Assembly: GCA_015231775.1 (NCBI GenBank)
Contig: JADGAY010000004.1
Location: forward strand, 1-49,620
DNA from: Magnetococcales bacterium
GTDB taxonomy: Bacteria > Pseudomonadota > Magnetococcia > Magnetococcales > Magnetaquicoccaceae
Direction: 5' to 3'
Length of the DNA: 49,620 bases
Part shown: piece after piece, positions 18,325 to 25,732 of the stretch
Layout of the letters: every line of letters starts with the position of its first letter
Position numbering within the stretch: the first letter of the stretch is position 1
The notes under the pieces: model-generated
What the model was told of the DNA's origin: nothing
Database searches by the model: none
The model's input: the letters and a program-made list of their open reading frames with translations, nothing else
Made by a program: the position numbers and the translations under genes

Positions 18325-19935
18325 ATGAGCATGATCCCCATCAAACGCGCCTTGATCAGCGTATCGGACAAAACCGGACTGGCCACTCTCGGAGAGGGAT
18401 TGGCCGCCATGGGCGTGAGCATCCTTTCCACCGGCGGCACGGCGCGCGCGTTGCAAGGCAATGGCGTGGCGGTGACCGAGGTCTCGGATTTCACCGGTTT
18501 CCCGGAGATGCTCGACGGACGCATCAAGACCCTCCATCCGCGCATTCACGGTGGACTGCTCGGCGTGCGCGACAACCGCAAGCACCAATCCCAGATGAAA
18601 GAACACAATCTGGAGCCCATCGATCTGGTGGCGATCAACCTCTACCCCTTCGAATCCACGGTGGCCCGTCCTGGCTGCACGCTGGATGAGGCGGTCGAGA
18701 ACATCGACATCGGCGGTCCGGCGATGATCCGTTCCGCGGCCAAGAATCACCGTTGGGTGACGGTGCTGGTCGATCCCGAGGATTATGTCCGGGTCTTGGC
18801 CGAGATGCGCGCCAATCATGGGGCGGTATCGGCACGCACCAACGCCGAGTTGGCCCGCAAGGCCTTCGCGCGCACCGCCGCCTACGATGCCGCCATCGCC
18901 AACTGGCTCACTGCCCTGGATCCGGACAACAAGCCGGGGCTCTTTCCCGAGGTGCTCACCCTGCAATTCGTCAAGCAGCAGGAGATGCGCTACGGTGAGA
19001 ATCCCCATCAGCGTGCCGCCTTCTATCGGGACGGCTCCGCCCCCGGCGGCAACATCGCCCACGCCCGCCAGTTGCAGGGCAAGGAGTTGTCTTTCAACAA
19101 CATCAACGACGCCAATGGCGCCTTCGAACTGGTGCGGGAGTTCTCCGAGCCGACCATCGCCATCATCAAGCACACCAACCCCTGTGGCGTGGCCACGGAG
19201 CCGGATCTGCTCACCGCTTACCTGCGCGCCCGTGACACGGATCCGGTTTCGGCCTTTGGCGGGGTGATCGCGGTCAACCGTCCGGTGGACGAGCCGTTGG
19301 CCAAGGAGATCGCCACCACCTTCATCGAGGCGATCATCGCGCCGGGGTTCACCGAGGCGGCCCGCAAGGTGTTGGCGGCCAAGGGCAATCTCCGTCTGCT
19401 GGAGACCTCCTCGCCGCTGGCGCCGGTTGTCGCCCGTGAGGGATTGCTGAAACTGGATCTCAAGCGGGTGGTTGGAGGGTTGTTGGTGCAGCAACCGGAT
19501 GTCGGCGAGCTGCGCGAGGAGGATTTGAAGCTTGTCAGCCAGCGTGCGCCCACGCCGGAAGAGCGGCGGGATCTGCTGTTTGCCTGGAAGATCGCCAAGC
19601 ATGTCAAGTCCAACGCCATCGTTTACGCCCGTGATCTGACCACGGTGGGGGTTGGCGCCGGGCAGATGAGTCGGGTGGACTCCTCGCGCATCGCCATTGC
19701 CAAGGCCAACGACGCGGCTCTGGCCTCCGGGCGGACCGGCAATCCGGTGGCCGGATCGGTGATGGCCTCGGATGCGTTCTTCCCGTTCCGGGATGGGATT
19801 GACGCGGCGGCGGCGGCGGGGGCCACGGCGATCATTCAGCCGGGGGGATCGATTCGGGATGAAGAGGTGATTCAGGCGGCCAACGAGCATGGCATGGCGA
19901 TGTTGTTCACCGGGGTGCGTCATTTCAAGCACTGA
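18325..19935 (+). CDS. purH: Bifunctional AICAR transformylase/IMP cyclohydrolase
   Basis: About 536 residues, the usual size. The N-terminal IMP cyclohydrolase domain shows [20 protein letters not shown] and [13 protein letters not shown]; the C-terminal AICAR transformylase domain shows [27 protein letters not shown], the catalytic [11 protein letters not shown] and [15 protein letters not shown]. It catalyses the last two steps of de novo IMP synthesis. The track's TTG at 18310 is unlikely; ATG 18325 or 18331 fits the family N-terminus. It lies close behind rsmB on the same strand. Confidence 0.96.
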   Translation: MSMIPIKRALISVSDKTGLATLGEGLAAMGVSILSTGGTARALQGNGVAVTEVSDFTGFPEMLDGRIKTLHPRIHGGLLGVRDNRKHQSQMKEHNLEPIDLVAINLYPFESTVARPGCTLDEAVENIDIGGPAMIRSAAKNHRWVTVLVDPEDYVRVLAEMRANHGAVSARTNAELARKAFARTAAYDAAIANWLTALDPDNKPGLFPEVLTLQFVKQQEMRYGENPHQRAAFYRDGSAPGGNIAHARQLQGKELSFNNINDANGAFELVREFSEPTIAIIKHTNPCGVATEPDLLTAYLRARDTDPVSAFGGVIAVNRPVDEPLAKEIATTFIEAIIAPGFTEAARKVLAAKGNLRLLETSSPLAPVVAREGLLKLDLKRVVGGLLVQQPDVGELREEDLKLVSQRAPTPEERRDLLFAWKIAKHVKSNAIVYARDLTTVGVGAGQMSRVDSSRIAIAKANDAALASGRTGNPVAGSVMASDAFFPFRDGIDAAAAAGATAIIQPGGSIRDEEVIQAANEHGMAMLFTGVRHFKH

Positions 19936-20015
19936 GGTGGGCGTAGAGGACAACGGTCGCCGGGTCCAGGGAGCGGCTCGCTCCCTGGCGGTGGTTCGGA
20001 GGCAGCGCCTCCGAG

Positions 20016-20035
20016 GTTTTGGTTTTGACTTTCGC
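20016..20035. repeat. GGTTTTGGTTTTGA repeat, left arm (19936-20340 intergenic)
   Basis: GAGGTTTTGGTTTTGACTTT follows two short GC-rich hairpins (GGGAGCGGCTCGCTCCC, GGAGGCAGCGCCTCC). An approximate inverted copy (AAAGTCAAAAACAAAATC) lies at about 20252-20270 and is again followed by GC-rich hairpins (GGGGGCGAT/ATCGCCCCC). The core recurs in inverted orientation near 37765. The short ORF 19889-20164 across this region has no coding character. Confidence 0.55.
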
Positions 20036-20104
20036 GCGCCTTTCACGATCAGCCATTTTTCGCGCTTTTTTGCGAAAAATGGCGCAAGCGCGCGGGTCTC
20101 ATGT

Positions 20105-20143
20105 GCCATGAGTCGTTGCCGTTTTTGGGCAACGACTCATGGC
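20105..20143. repeat. Perfect 16-bp inverted repeat
   Basis: GCCATGAGTCGTTGCC and GGCAACGACTCATGGC enclose a 7-base loop (GTTTTTG). It lies about 170 bp after the purH stop and just downstream of another perfect 12-bp stem (GCCATTTTTCGC / GCGAAAAATGGC, about 20052-20083). Neither has a clear T-tail. Confidence 0.85.
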
Positions 20144-20203
20144 GAATTGCTCGCGACAGGATAGCCGCCTCCGGCGGCCAGTTTGGGGCCTTGGCTGCGC
20201 GCA

Positions 20204-20238
20204 GCGTTTTTCACAAAAAACGTGAAAAACGCTTTTTT
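20204..20238 (+). terminator. Rho-independent terminator-like hairpin after purH
   Basis: GCGTTTTTCAC / GTGAAAAACGC is a perfect 11-bp stem with a 7-base loop, followed directly by TTTTTT. It sits 270 bp after purH and 100 bp before waaC and would stop readthrough between the two. Confidence 0.65.
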
Positions 20239-20340
20239 GCAGAGCGCGCTTAAAGTCAAAAACAAAATCAAAAACAACGTCGCGGGGCGCTGCCCCGCCC
20301 CCGCCGGGGGCGATAATCGCCCCCGGACCCCCGTGATGAC

Positions 20341-21357
20341 ATGAACCTCCTCCTGATCAAGACCTCCTCCCTCGGCGACGTGCTGCACACCCTGCCAGCG
20401 CTGCGCGACCTGGCCCGCGCCCGCCCGGAGATCCGCGTCCACTGGGTGGTCGAGGAGGCCTTTGCCCAAATCCCCACCTGGGCCGAAAACGTCACGGAGG
20501 TGCTCCCCATCGCCTGGCGCCGCTGGCGCAAACACCCCTTGAACGCCTGGCGCTCCGGCGACCCGACCACCTTTCTCACCCACCTGCGCGCCCAACCGTT
20601 CGACGCCATCCTCGATGCCCAAGGACTCCTCAAAAGCGCCCTGATCGCCCTCCTGGCCCACGGGAATCGCCACGGCCTGGACCAGGCCTCGGCACGGGAA
20701 CCCCTGGCCTCGATTTTCTACCACTACGCCCACGAAGTCTCCAAACAACAACACGCCGTGTCACGCCTGCGCAGCCTGTTCGCCCAGGCCCTGGAGTACC
20801 CGGAACCCCACGACCCGCCGGATTTCGGACTCAACCCGCGACATTTCATCAACCACACCCCGGAGAAACCCTACCTGGTGTTCCTGCACGGCACCACCTG
20901 GCCCTCCAAACAGTGGCCGGAGTCCCATTGGCGCACCCTGGCCGAAAAAGCCACCTCCGCCGGATTGGAGGTGGTCCTGCCCTGGGGCAATTCCGACGAA
21001 CAGACACGGGCGCAACGGATCGCCGCGGTCGCGCCCGATCACTGCCGCGTGACGCCGAAACTGACCTTGAACGAACTGGCCGGTGAACTGGCCGGCTCAC
21101 GGGCGGTGATCGCCACCGATACCGGTCCGGCCCACCTGGCGGCGGCCCTGGCCGTGCCGACCGTGGCCCTCTACGGCCCCACGCCGACGGAACGGATCGG
21201 CATCGTCGGAGAACGGGCCACACGACTGGTGGGTAGCTGCCCCAAAGCCCCCTGCCGACGCCGAAACTGCCCTCTGCACGAGGATCCGGATCGCTGCATG
21301 CATGCCATCACCCCGGATCAGACCTGGCAGACCGTCCAGGAGATCGCCCGCCCGTGA
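20341..21357 (+). CDS. waaC: Lipopolysaccharide heptosyltransferase I (GT9)
   Basis: A 338-residue GT-B glycosyltransferase. The N-terminus MNLLLIKTSSLGDVLHTLPALRDL...HWVVEEAFAQIP and LPIAWRRWRKHP is the WaaC pattern. The C-terminal ADP-heptose site shows VFLHGTTWPSKQWPE, the ATDTGPAHLAAALAVPTVALYGPT motif and GSCPKAPCRRRNC. WaaC adds the first L-glycero-D-manno-heptose to Kdo-lipid A at the inner face of the inner membrane. The stop overlaps the next GT2 gene (GTGA), so core assembly genes are coupled. No strong Shine-Dalgarno precedes the ATG. Confidence 0.9.
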   Translation: MNLLLIKTSSLGDVLHTLPALRDLARARPEIRVHWVVEEAFAQIPTWAENVTEVLPIAWRRWRKHPLNAWRSGDPTTFLTHLRAQPFDAILDAQGLLKSALIALLAHGNRHGLDQASAREPLASIFYHYAHEVSKQQHAVSRLRSLFAQALEYPEPHDPPDFGLNPRHFINHTPEKPYLVFLHGTTWPSKQWPESHWRTLAEKATSAGLEVVLPWGNSDEQTRAQRIAAVAPDHCRVTPKLTLNELAGELAGSRAVIATDTGPAHLAAALAVPTVALYGPTPTERIGIVGERATRLVGSCPKAPCRRRNCPLHEDPDRCMHAITPDQTWQTVQEIARP

Positions 21358-22145
21358 CCCGTCTTCCCCTCACGCTGGTGGTGATCACCCAGGATGCCGC
21401 GACGCAACTCCCAACCTGTCTGACCAGCGTCCCGTTCGCGGACGAGATCCTGGTGGTCGATTCCGGAAGCCGCGATGCCACGGCAACCCTCGCCGAGGCG
21501 CACGGCGCGCGGGTGGTGCACCAGACCTGGCTCGGCTTCGGCCCCCAGAAACGGTTCGCCGTCGAACAGGCCAACCATGACTGGGTGTTGTGCCTGGACG
21601 CGGATGAGTCGTTGAGCCCGGCCCTCGCCGCATCCATCCAACAGGAGCTTGCGGCCCCACGCTTCCACGCCTACCGCTTTGCCCGTCGCAACCGCTTCAT
21701 GGGTCGCTGGCTGCGGCATGGAGAGGGGTATCCGGATTGGCAGGTGCGACTGTTCCACCGCGACCACGCCCAGTGGCGCACGGATCCGATCCACGAAGGG
21801 GTGGAGACGCCAGCTCCGGTCGGCACCCTGGCCGGCGACCTGCTGCACGAGTCGGCCCAAACCCTGGAAAACTACCTGACCAAACAGAACCGCTACACCT
21901 CCTTGCAGGCGGAACGGTTGATCGCCGACGGCAAACGCCCCAGCCCCGCGCGCATCGTGCTGAGTCCGCTGCTGCGCTTCTTGAAATTCTATCTGTTGCG
22001 GTTGGGATTTCTCGACGGCACGCCAGGGCTGGTCCACATCCTGATCGGCTGTTTCAACAGCTTCTCCAAGTACGCCAAGGCACGGGAGTCTGGCCAGAAT
22101 GGACCATCCGGGAGGAGGAGCAGCTACCGTGCGGATGAGGGCTGA
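21354..22145 (+). CDS. Glycosyltransferase family 2, WaaE-like
   Basis: A 263-residue soluble GT-A enzyme of the type found in LPS core clusters (WaaE/KdtX). The N-terminus LTLVVITQDAATQLPTCLTSVPFADEILVVDSGSRDATATLAEAHGA has the nucleotide-sugar binding pattern; CLDADESL supplies the metal-binding acidic motif; RHGEGYPDWQVRLFHRD and IHEGVE fit the family. WaaE enzymes transfer glucose to core heptose; the sugar here is not known. It starts at GTG inside the waaC stop. Its 3' end overlaps the convergent DUF1640 gene by 22 bp. Confidence 0.86.
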   Translation: MTRLPLTLVVITQDAATQLPTCLTSVPFADEILVVDSGSRDATATLAEAHGARVVHQTWLGFGPQKRFAVEQANHDWVLCLDADESLSPALAASIQQELAAPRFHAYRFARRNRFMGRWLRHGEGYPDWQVRLFHRDHAQWRTDPIHEGVETPAPVGTLAGDLLHESAQTLENYLTKQNRYTSLQAERLIADGKRPSPARIVLSPLLRFLKFYLLRLGFLDGTPGLVHILIGCFNSFSKYAKARESGQNGPSGRRSSYRADEG

Positions 22146-22606
22146 AGCGGGGATTGCGGCGGGGAATAGGGCTGAACCTGGGCCGCTGGGGTGGCGGGAA
22201 GATAGGAGGGATTGGGAAAAAAGCGATTGATCGTGGCAACACCGCCCAAGATGACGATCCCGGTGGCAATCACCCACTTGACGGTCTCAACCTTGGCGAT
22301 CTCGATATCCCGCTTGAGATTAGCCTCCAGGGCGGCCAGACGAAAATCCATCTCCTGCCGGGTCGCCAAACCATCCAATCTCCCCTTGACCTGCTGATCG
22401 GCACGTTCCGCCAAGGAATTAAAGCGGTCATCAACCTGTTTGTCACGCCGGGTCGCAAGATCATCCACTCGGAGATCCACCTGCCGCAACACCGTTGCCA
22501 ACAATTTTACATGACTTTTAGCCTGCTCTTCCGGCACACCCGAAGCCTTCAACTGTTCAATAAACTCGAAGGTATCAAAGGTTGGCGAAAGCAACGGGGT
22601 GGTCAC
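22124..22606 (-). CDS. DUF1640-like coiled-coil protein with C-terminal membrane helix
   Basis: About 160 residues. An N-terminal region (PTFDTFEFIEQLKASGVPEEQAKSHVKLLATVLRQV) is followed by a coiled coil with a repeated 'DLATRRDKQVDDRFNSLAERADQQVKGRLDGLATRQEMD' pattern, a transmembrane helix (VKWVIATGIVILGGVATINRFF) and a Pro/Gln/Ser-rich tail. This is the layout of DUF1640/CCDC90-like proteins, whose bacterial role is unknown. The start is GTG at 22606, 8 bases after GAGGAG; the ORF track extends too far to 22783. The 3' end overlaps the GT2 gene tail to tail. The non-coding 22607-22801 stretch separates it from waaG. Confidence 0.75.
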   Translation of the reverse strand: MTTPLLSPTFDTFEFIEQLKASGVPEEQAKSHVKLLATVLRQVDLRVDDLATRRDKQVDDRFNSLAERADQQVKGRLDGLATRQEMDFRLAALEANLKRDIEIAKVETVKWVIATGIVILGGVATINRFFPNPSYLPATPAAQVQPYSPPQSPLQPSSAR

Positions 22607-22801
22607 GACGCGTACTCCTCGAAGACAGTGTGCCTGATGGAGAAATCTTATCCGATCCAAACGGTTCCGTCCACTCGAATCCACCGTTCCCACAGGCGCG
22701 TGTCCCGGCTGCGCGCCCGCATCATCCAGACACGGTTTACGCGCGGACTCGGCAAGGAGCGCATCCGGTCGCGCCCACCCCATCGGGAAGCGTCTCCAGC
22801 C

Positions 22802-23947
22802 TCAACGCTCCAACAACCCCTGATAAAGCGCCAGCAGCCGCGCGCTCATCGCCTCGAGGCTCAAGCCGGCCACCGTCTCCCGTGCCGCCTGCCCCATCCG
22901 GAGACGCCGCTCCGGGTCGAGCAGGATCCGCAGGTTCTCCGTCAGGGTGGCCAGATCCAACGCATCGCCCAACAGACCGTTGACCCCGTGCTCGATCAGA
23001 TCCACCGCCCCGCACTTGAAACTGGTCACCAGCGGCAACCCCATGGCCATGGCCTCCAACGCCACGTTCGGGAACGGATCGTAGAGGGTCGGCAGCACCA
23101 CGGCATCGGCGGCGGCGTAACAGGGCAGCACGTCACGCAGTCCGCCGGTGAAGATCACCCGTTCGGCCACCCCCAGACGTCGCGCCAACGCCTCCATGCG
23201 GCCTTGGGCCTTGTCGCGCCCCACCACCACCAGCCGCGTCCCCGGATCCAGACGCGCCAGGGCGGCCAGCAGCGCCGGCACCCCCTTGCGCTCGAAACCC
23301 GAACCCACGAACAACAACAGCGTCTCATCCGGCGCGATGCCCCAGGCGGCGCGCGCCACCGCGCGCTCCCGACGCCGGGTCTCGGGATGAAACCGCGTCA
23401 GATCCACCCCGCTGTAGATCACCACCAGCTTCTCCGGCGCGATCCGGAAACGGGACAGGATCTCCTCGCGCACCATGCATGCGTTGCAGATCACCGCCTT
23501 GAGATCCGGATGCTCGAACAGGCGTCGCTCCTGGCGCAGGAGATGGCGATGAAAGGGGTTGATCCCATCCAGCCAGCGGGCCAGCCCGCCCCGCGCCCGT
23601 CCCCGCTGCTCCAGCCACTCGGCGTGGACGCCGTCCCCGGCCCGGTAGAGATCGCAGCCGGGAATGCGCTCGTGACTCTGCACCAGGTCGAAACGCCGCT
23701 CGGCCAGCCGCGCGTGGACACAACGGGCAAACGCCACATCCCGCCACCAGCGCCCCAGATGCCAGGGATCGCAACGCACGGTTTCCAAGCCGTCGCACCC
23801 CCCTTCCCAACGCCGGGCGATCAGGGTGATCGCCACCCCACGGGCCCGCAAGGCCCCCATGGCCCGCTCCAGAAACCGCTCCGCGCCGCCAAACGGCGTA
23901 TGACGCTGACGGATCAACGCCAGACGCATCTCACGCCCCTCCCGCAT
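22802..23947 (-). CDS. waaG: Glycosyltransferase family 4, WaaG-like LPS core glucosyltransferase
   Basis: About 381 residues, GT-B fold. It starts MRLALIRQRHTPFGGAERFLERAMGAL and shows RAGDGVHAEWLEQR, VIYSGVDLTRFHP, the LLFVGSGFERKGVPALL donor-site motif and the ExxxxxE motif in PFPNVALEAMAMGLPLVTS. This matches WaaG, which adds the first outer-core glucose to heptose II from UDP-glucose at the inner membrane. ATG 23947 (GAGGAG, 6-base spacer), ATG 23929 and GTG 23965 are all possible starts. It is divergent from rfbD, 90 bp away. Confidence 0.85.
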   Translation of the reverse strand: MREGREMRLALIRQRHTPFGGAERFLERAMGALRARGVAITLIARRWEGGCDGLETVRCDPWHLGRWWRDVAFARCVHARLAERRFDLVQSHERIPGCDLYRAGDGVHAEWLEQRGRARGGLARWLDGINPFHRHLLRQERRLFEHPDLKAVICNACMVREEILSRFRIAPEKLVVIYSGVDLTRFHPETRRRERAVARAAWGIAPDETLLLFVGSGFERKGVPALLAALARLDPGTRLVVVGRDKAQGRMEALARRLGVAERVIFTGGLRDVLPCYAAADAVVLPTLYDPFPNVALEAMAMGLPLVTSFKCGAVDLIEHGVNGLLGDALDLATLTENLRILLDPERRLRMGQAARETVAGLSLEAMSARLLALYQGLLER

Positions 23948-24037
23948 GCGGGTCTCCTCAATCACGCGCTCTTTCCTTTTGGTGTCGGACCGGGTTTAAT
24001 CCATGCCAGGAGTCACCCCATCCATGAAAGAAACCCC

Positions 24038-24916
24038 ATGAAACTGCTCGTCACCGGTGCCCAGGGCCAGGTCGGCCACGAAATCGTCGCCCTCGCGGCC
24101 CAACGCGACATCCATCTCACCGCCTTGGGCCGCAACGATCTCGACATCACCGCTCCCCAAGCGGTCCAGGGGGCCCTCGAGACCCATCGACCCGATCTGG
24201 TGATCAATGCCGCGGCCTACACCGCCGTGGATCTGGCGGAGAGCCAACCCGAGGCGGCCTTTGCCGTCAATCGCGACGGCGCCCGCCATCTGGCCAGCGC
24301 CTGCGCCGCCATCGGCCTCCCCCTGATCCACCTCTCCACGGATTACATCTTCGATGGCCGCCAGTCTACCCCATACCGCGAGGCGGATCCACCCGCCCCG
24401 CTCGGACGCTACGGCGTGAGCAAATGGGAGGGCGAGGAGGCGGTCCGCGCCCTGCTGCCCCGTCATCTGATCATCCGTGTCAGTTGGGTGTTCGGCATGC
24501 ACGGCAAGAACTTCGTCAAGACCATCCTGCGACTGGCCCGTGAACGGGAGAGCCTGGCCGTGGTCGATGATCAGACCGGTGGCCCCACCGCCGCCGACGA
24601 CATCGCCCGCATGCTCCTCGACGTGGCGGAAAAGGCGCTCCAGCCCGGATTCTCCGACTGGGGCACCTATCACTACCAGGGCACCCCCGCGGTCACCTGG
24701 CACGCCTTCGCCCACGTCATCGTCGCCGCCGCCCGCCAACGGATCGAACTGCCGGTGCGTGAGATCCGCCCCATCCCCACCGCGCAATTCCCCACCCCGG
24801 CCCAAAGACCGGCCAACTCCCGACTCGATTGCCAGCGCATTCACGACCGCCTGGGTATCCCCATGCCGGAGTGGCGTCCCGCCGTCCAGGCGCTGATCTT
24901 GAAACTGCTCGACTGA
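24038..24916 (+). CDS. rfbD: dTDP-4-dehydrorhamnose reductase
   Basis: A 292-residue short-chain dehydrogenase/reductase. N-terminal NAD(P)-binding GAQGQVG, then LDIT, VINAAAYTAVDLAES, LSTDYIFDG and the catalytic YGVSK (Y-x3-K); WVFGMHGKNFVKTIL and DDQTGGPTAADDIA are family blocks. It performs the last step of dTDP-L-rhamnose synthesis for LPS or another surface glycan. The ORF track joins it to an upstream open frame from 22154, but that part is the antisense shadow of waaG and the DUF1640 gene; the real start is ATG 24038. The rfbA/B/C partners are not in the window. Confidence 0.93.
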   Translation: MKLLVTGAQGQVGHEIVALAAQRDIHLTALGRNDLDITAPQAVQGALETHRPDLVINAAAYTAVDLAESQPEAAFAVNRDGARHLASACAAIGLPLIHLSTDYIFDGRQSTPYREADPPAPLGRYGVSKWEGEEAVRALLPRHLIIRVSWVFGMHGKNFVKTILRLARERESLAVVDDQTGGPTAADDIARMLLDVAEKALQPGFSDWGTYHYQGTPAVTWHAFAHVIVAAARQRIELPVREIRPIPTAQFPTPAQRPANSRLDCQRIHDRLGIPMPEWRPAVQALILKLLD

Positions 24917-24930
24917 TCCCGATCCTCGCC

Positions 24931-24959
24931 GCGGGAGGCAGGATATCCGCGCCTCCCGC
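24931..24959. terminator. GC-rich hairpin after rfbD
   Basis: GCGGGAGGC / GCCTCCCGC is a perfect 9-bp stem with an 11-base loop, 14 bp after the rfbD stop. It lacks a T-run but its position suggests transcript termination or 3'-end protection. Confidence 0.5.
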
Positions 24960-25012
24960 TGTTCCCGGCCTGCCAAATTCGGAAAATCTTGTTATTCATG
25001 CAAATAAATTGC

Positions 25013-25041
25013 TTGATTATTGTATTTCATCCGATTATGCT
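25013..25041 (+). promoter_or_regulatory. Candidate sigma-70-type promoter for the CheX-like gene
   Basis: TTGATT, a 17-base spacer and TATGCT lie in an AT-rich stretch about 107 bp ahead of the ATG at 25148. Each hexamer matches consensus at four of six bases. No other signal in 24960-25147 is clearer. Confidence 0.35.
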
Positions 25042-25147
25042 CGTGGGCGATTTTGATTGGATTTTAGAATATAAATGGCAATCAACAATCAACAATTCTT
25101 CGTTGTCAACTGGTAGAATAAAAATCATTCCCCAGGGAAAACCAACC

Positions 25148-25654
25148 ATGGACACCGACCGTGCCTCGACTGATCCACAACGTAATCTGATCCACGCAAT
25201 CCGCGATACCATGCACGAAACCGCGTTGGCCTTCTTTGCCACCGACATCGGCATCCAGGTGGGCCCGGCGATGATCCAGCGCGATGGGCAACCGTTTGTC
25301 ACCCCCCAGGCGGATGTCACCGCCATGGTGGCCTTTCACGGTGGGATGAACGGTGGGGTGCATATCTCCGCGCCCATGCACGCGGCGGTGGGATTGGCAT
25401 CGGCCTTCTGGGGCGAACCGCTGGAGAGCTTCAACGACACCGCCCGCGACGCCCTCGGCGAGTTGACCAACATCATCGCCGGCGCCCTGAAAAGCCGCAT
25501 CAACGACGACATCAACCTCACCCCGCCCAGGGTTCTGGAAGGCGCGGAGCGGGCGGAACTTCAATCCAGTTCCCAGGCCAGCACCCGCTGTTATTTCATG
25601 ACCACCAACGGTCCGTTGTTCGTCGAGGTGTTTCAGGATCGCGAGGAGGGGTGA
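25148..25654 (+). CDS. CheX-like chemotaxis phosphatase-fold protein
   Basis: A 168-residue soluble protein. VAFHGGMNGGVHISAPMHAAVGLASAFWG followed by DTARDALGELTNIIAGALKSRI is the CheX pattern. E105 and N108 correspond to the catalytic Glu/Asn pair that hydrolyses phospho-CheY in the CheC/CheX/FliY family. It has no kinase or CheY gene directly beside it; it ends 78 bp from the end of a convergent hybrid kinase. A paralogue lies at 34948-35445. The ATG at 25148 is used because AGGGA lies upstream; the AT-rich extension in the ORF track is untranslated leader. Confidence 0.8.
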   Translation: MDTDRASTDPQRNLIHAIRDTMHETALAFFATDIGIQVGPAMIQRDGQPFVTPQADVTAMVAFHGGMNGGVHISAPMHAAVGLASAFWGEPLESFNDTARDALGELTNIIAGALKSRINDDINLTPPRVLEGAERAELQSSSQASTRCYFMTTNGPLFVEVFQDREEG

Positions 25655-25732
25655 CGGCGCCAGCGCCTGGGGCGGCGCATGTGGCCGGGCATGGTCGCCG
25701 CCCTGTCGTTGGCGCCACGCCCACCCCTTCCA

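Noticed and set aside
19889-20164. 91-residue plus-strand ORF after purH
   Set aside because: It starts inside purH in another frame and then crosses the hairpins; no coding character.
22154-24037. 5' part of the 920-residue plus-strand ORF
   Set aside because: Only the last 292 residues (RfbD) are real; the rest is antisense to the DUF1640 and waaG-like genes.
25655-25732. GGGCGGCG / CGCCGCCC inverted repeat between the convergent CheX-like and kinase genes
   Set aside because: Stem of only 8 bp with a long GC-rich loop and no T-run; too weak to call a terminator.
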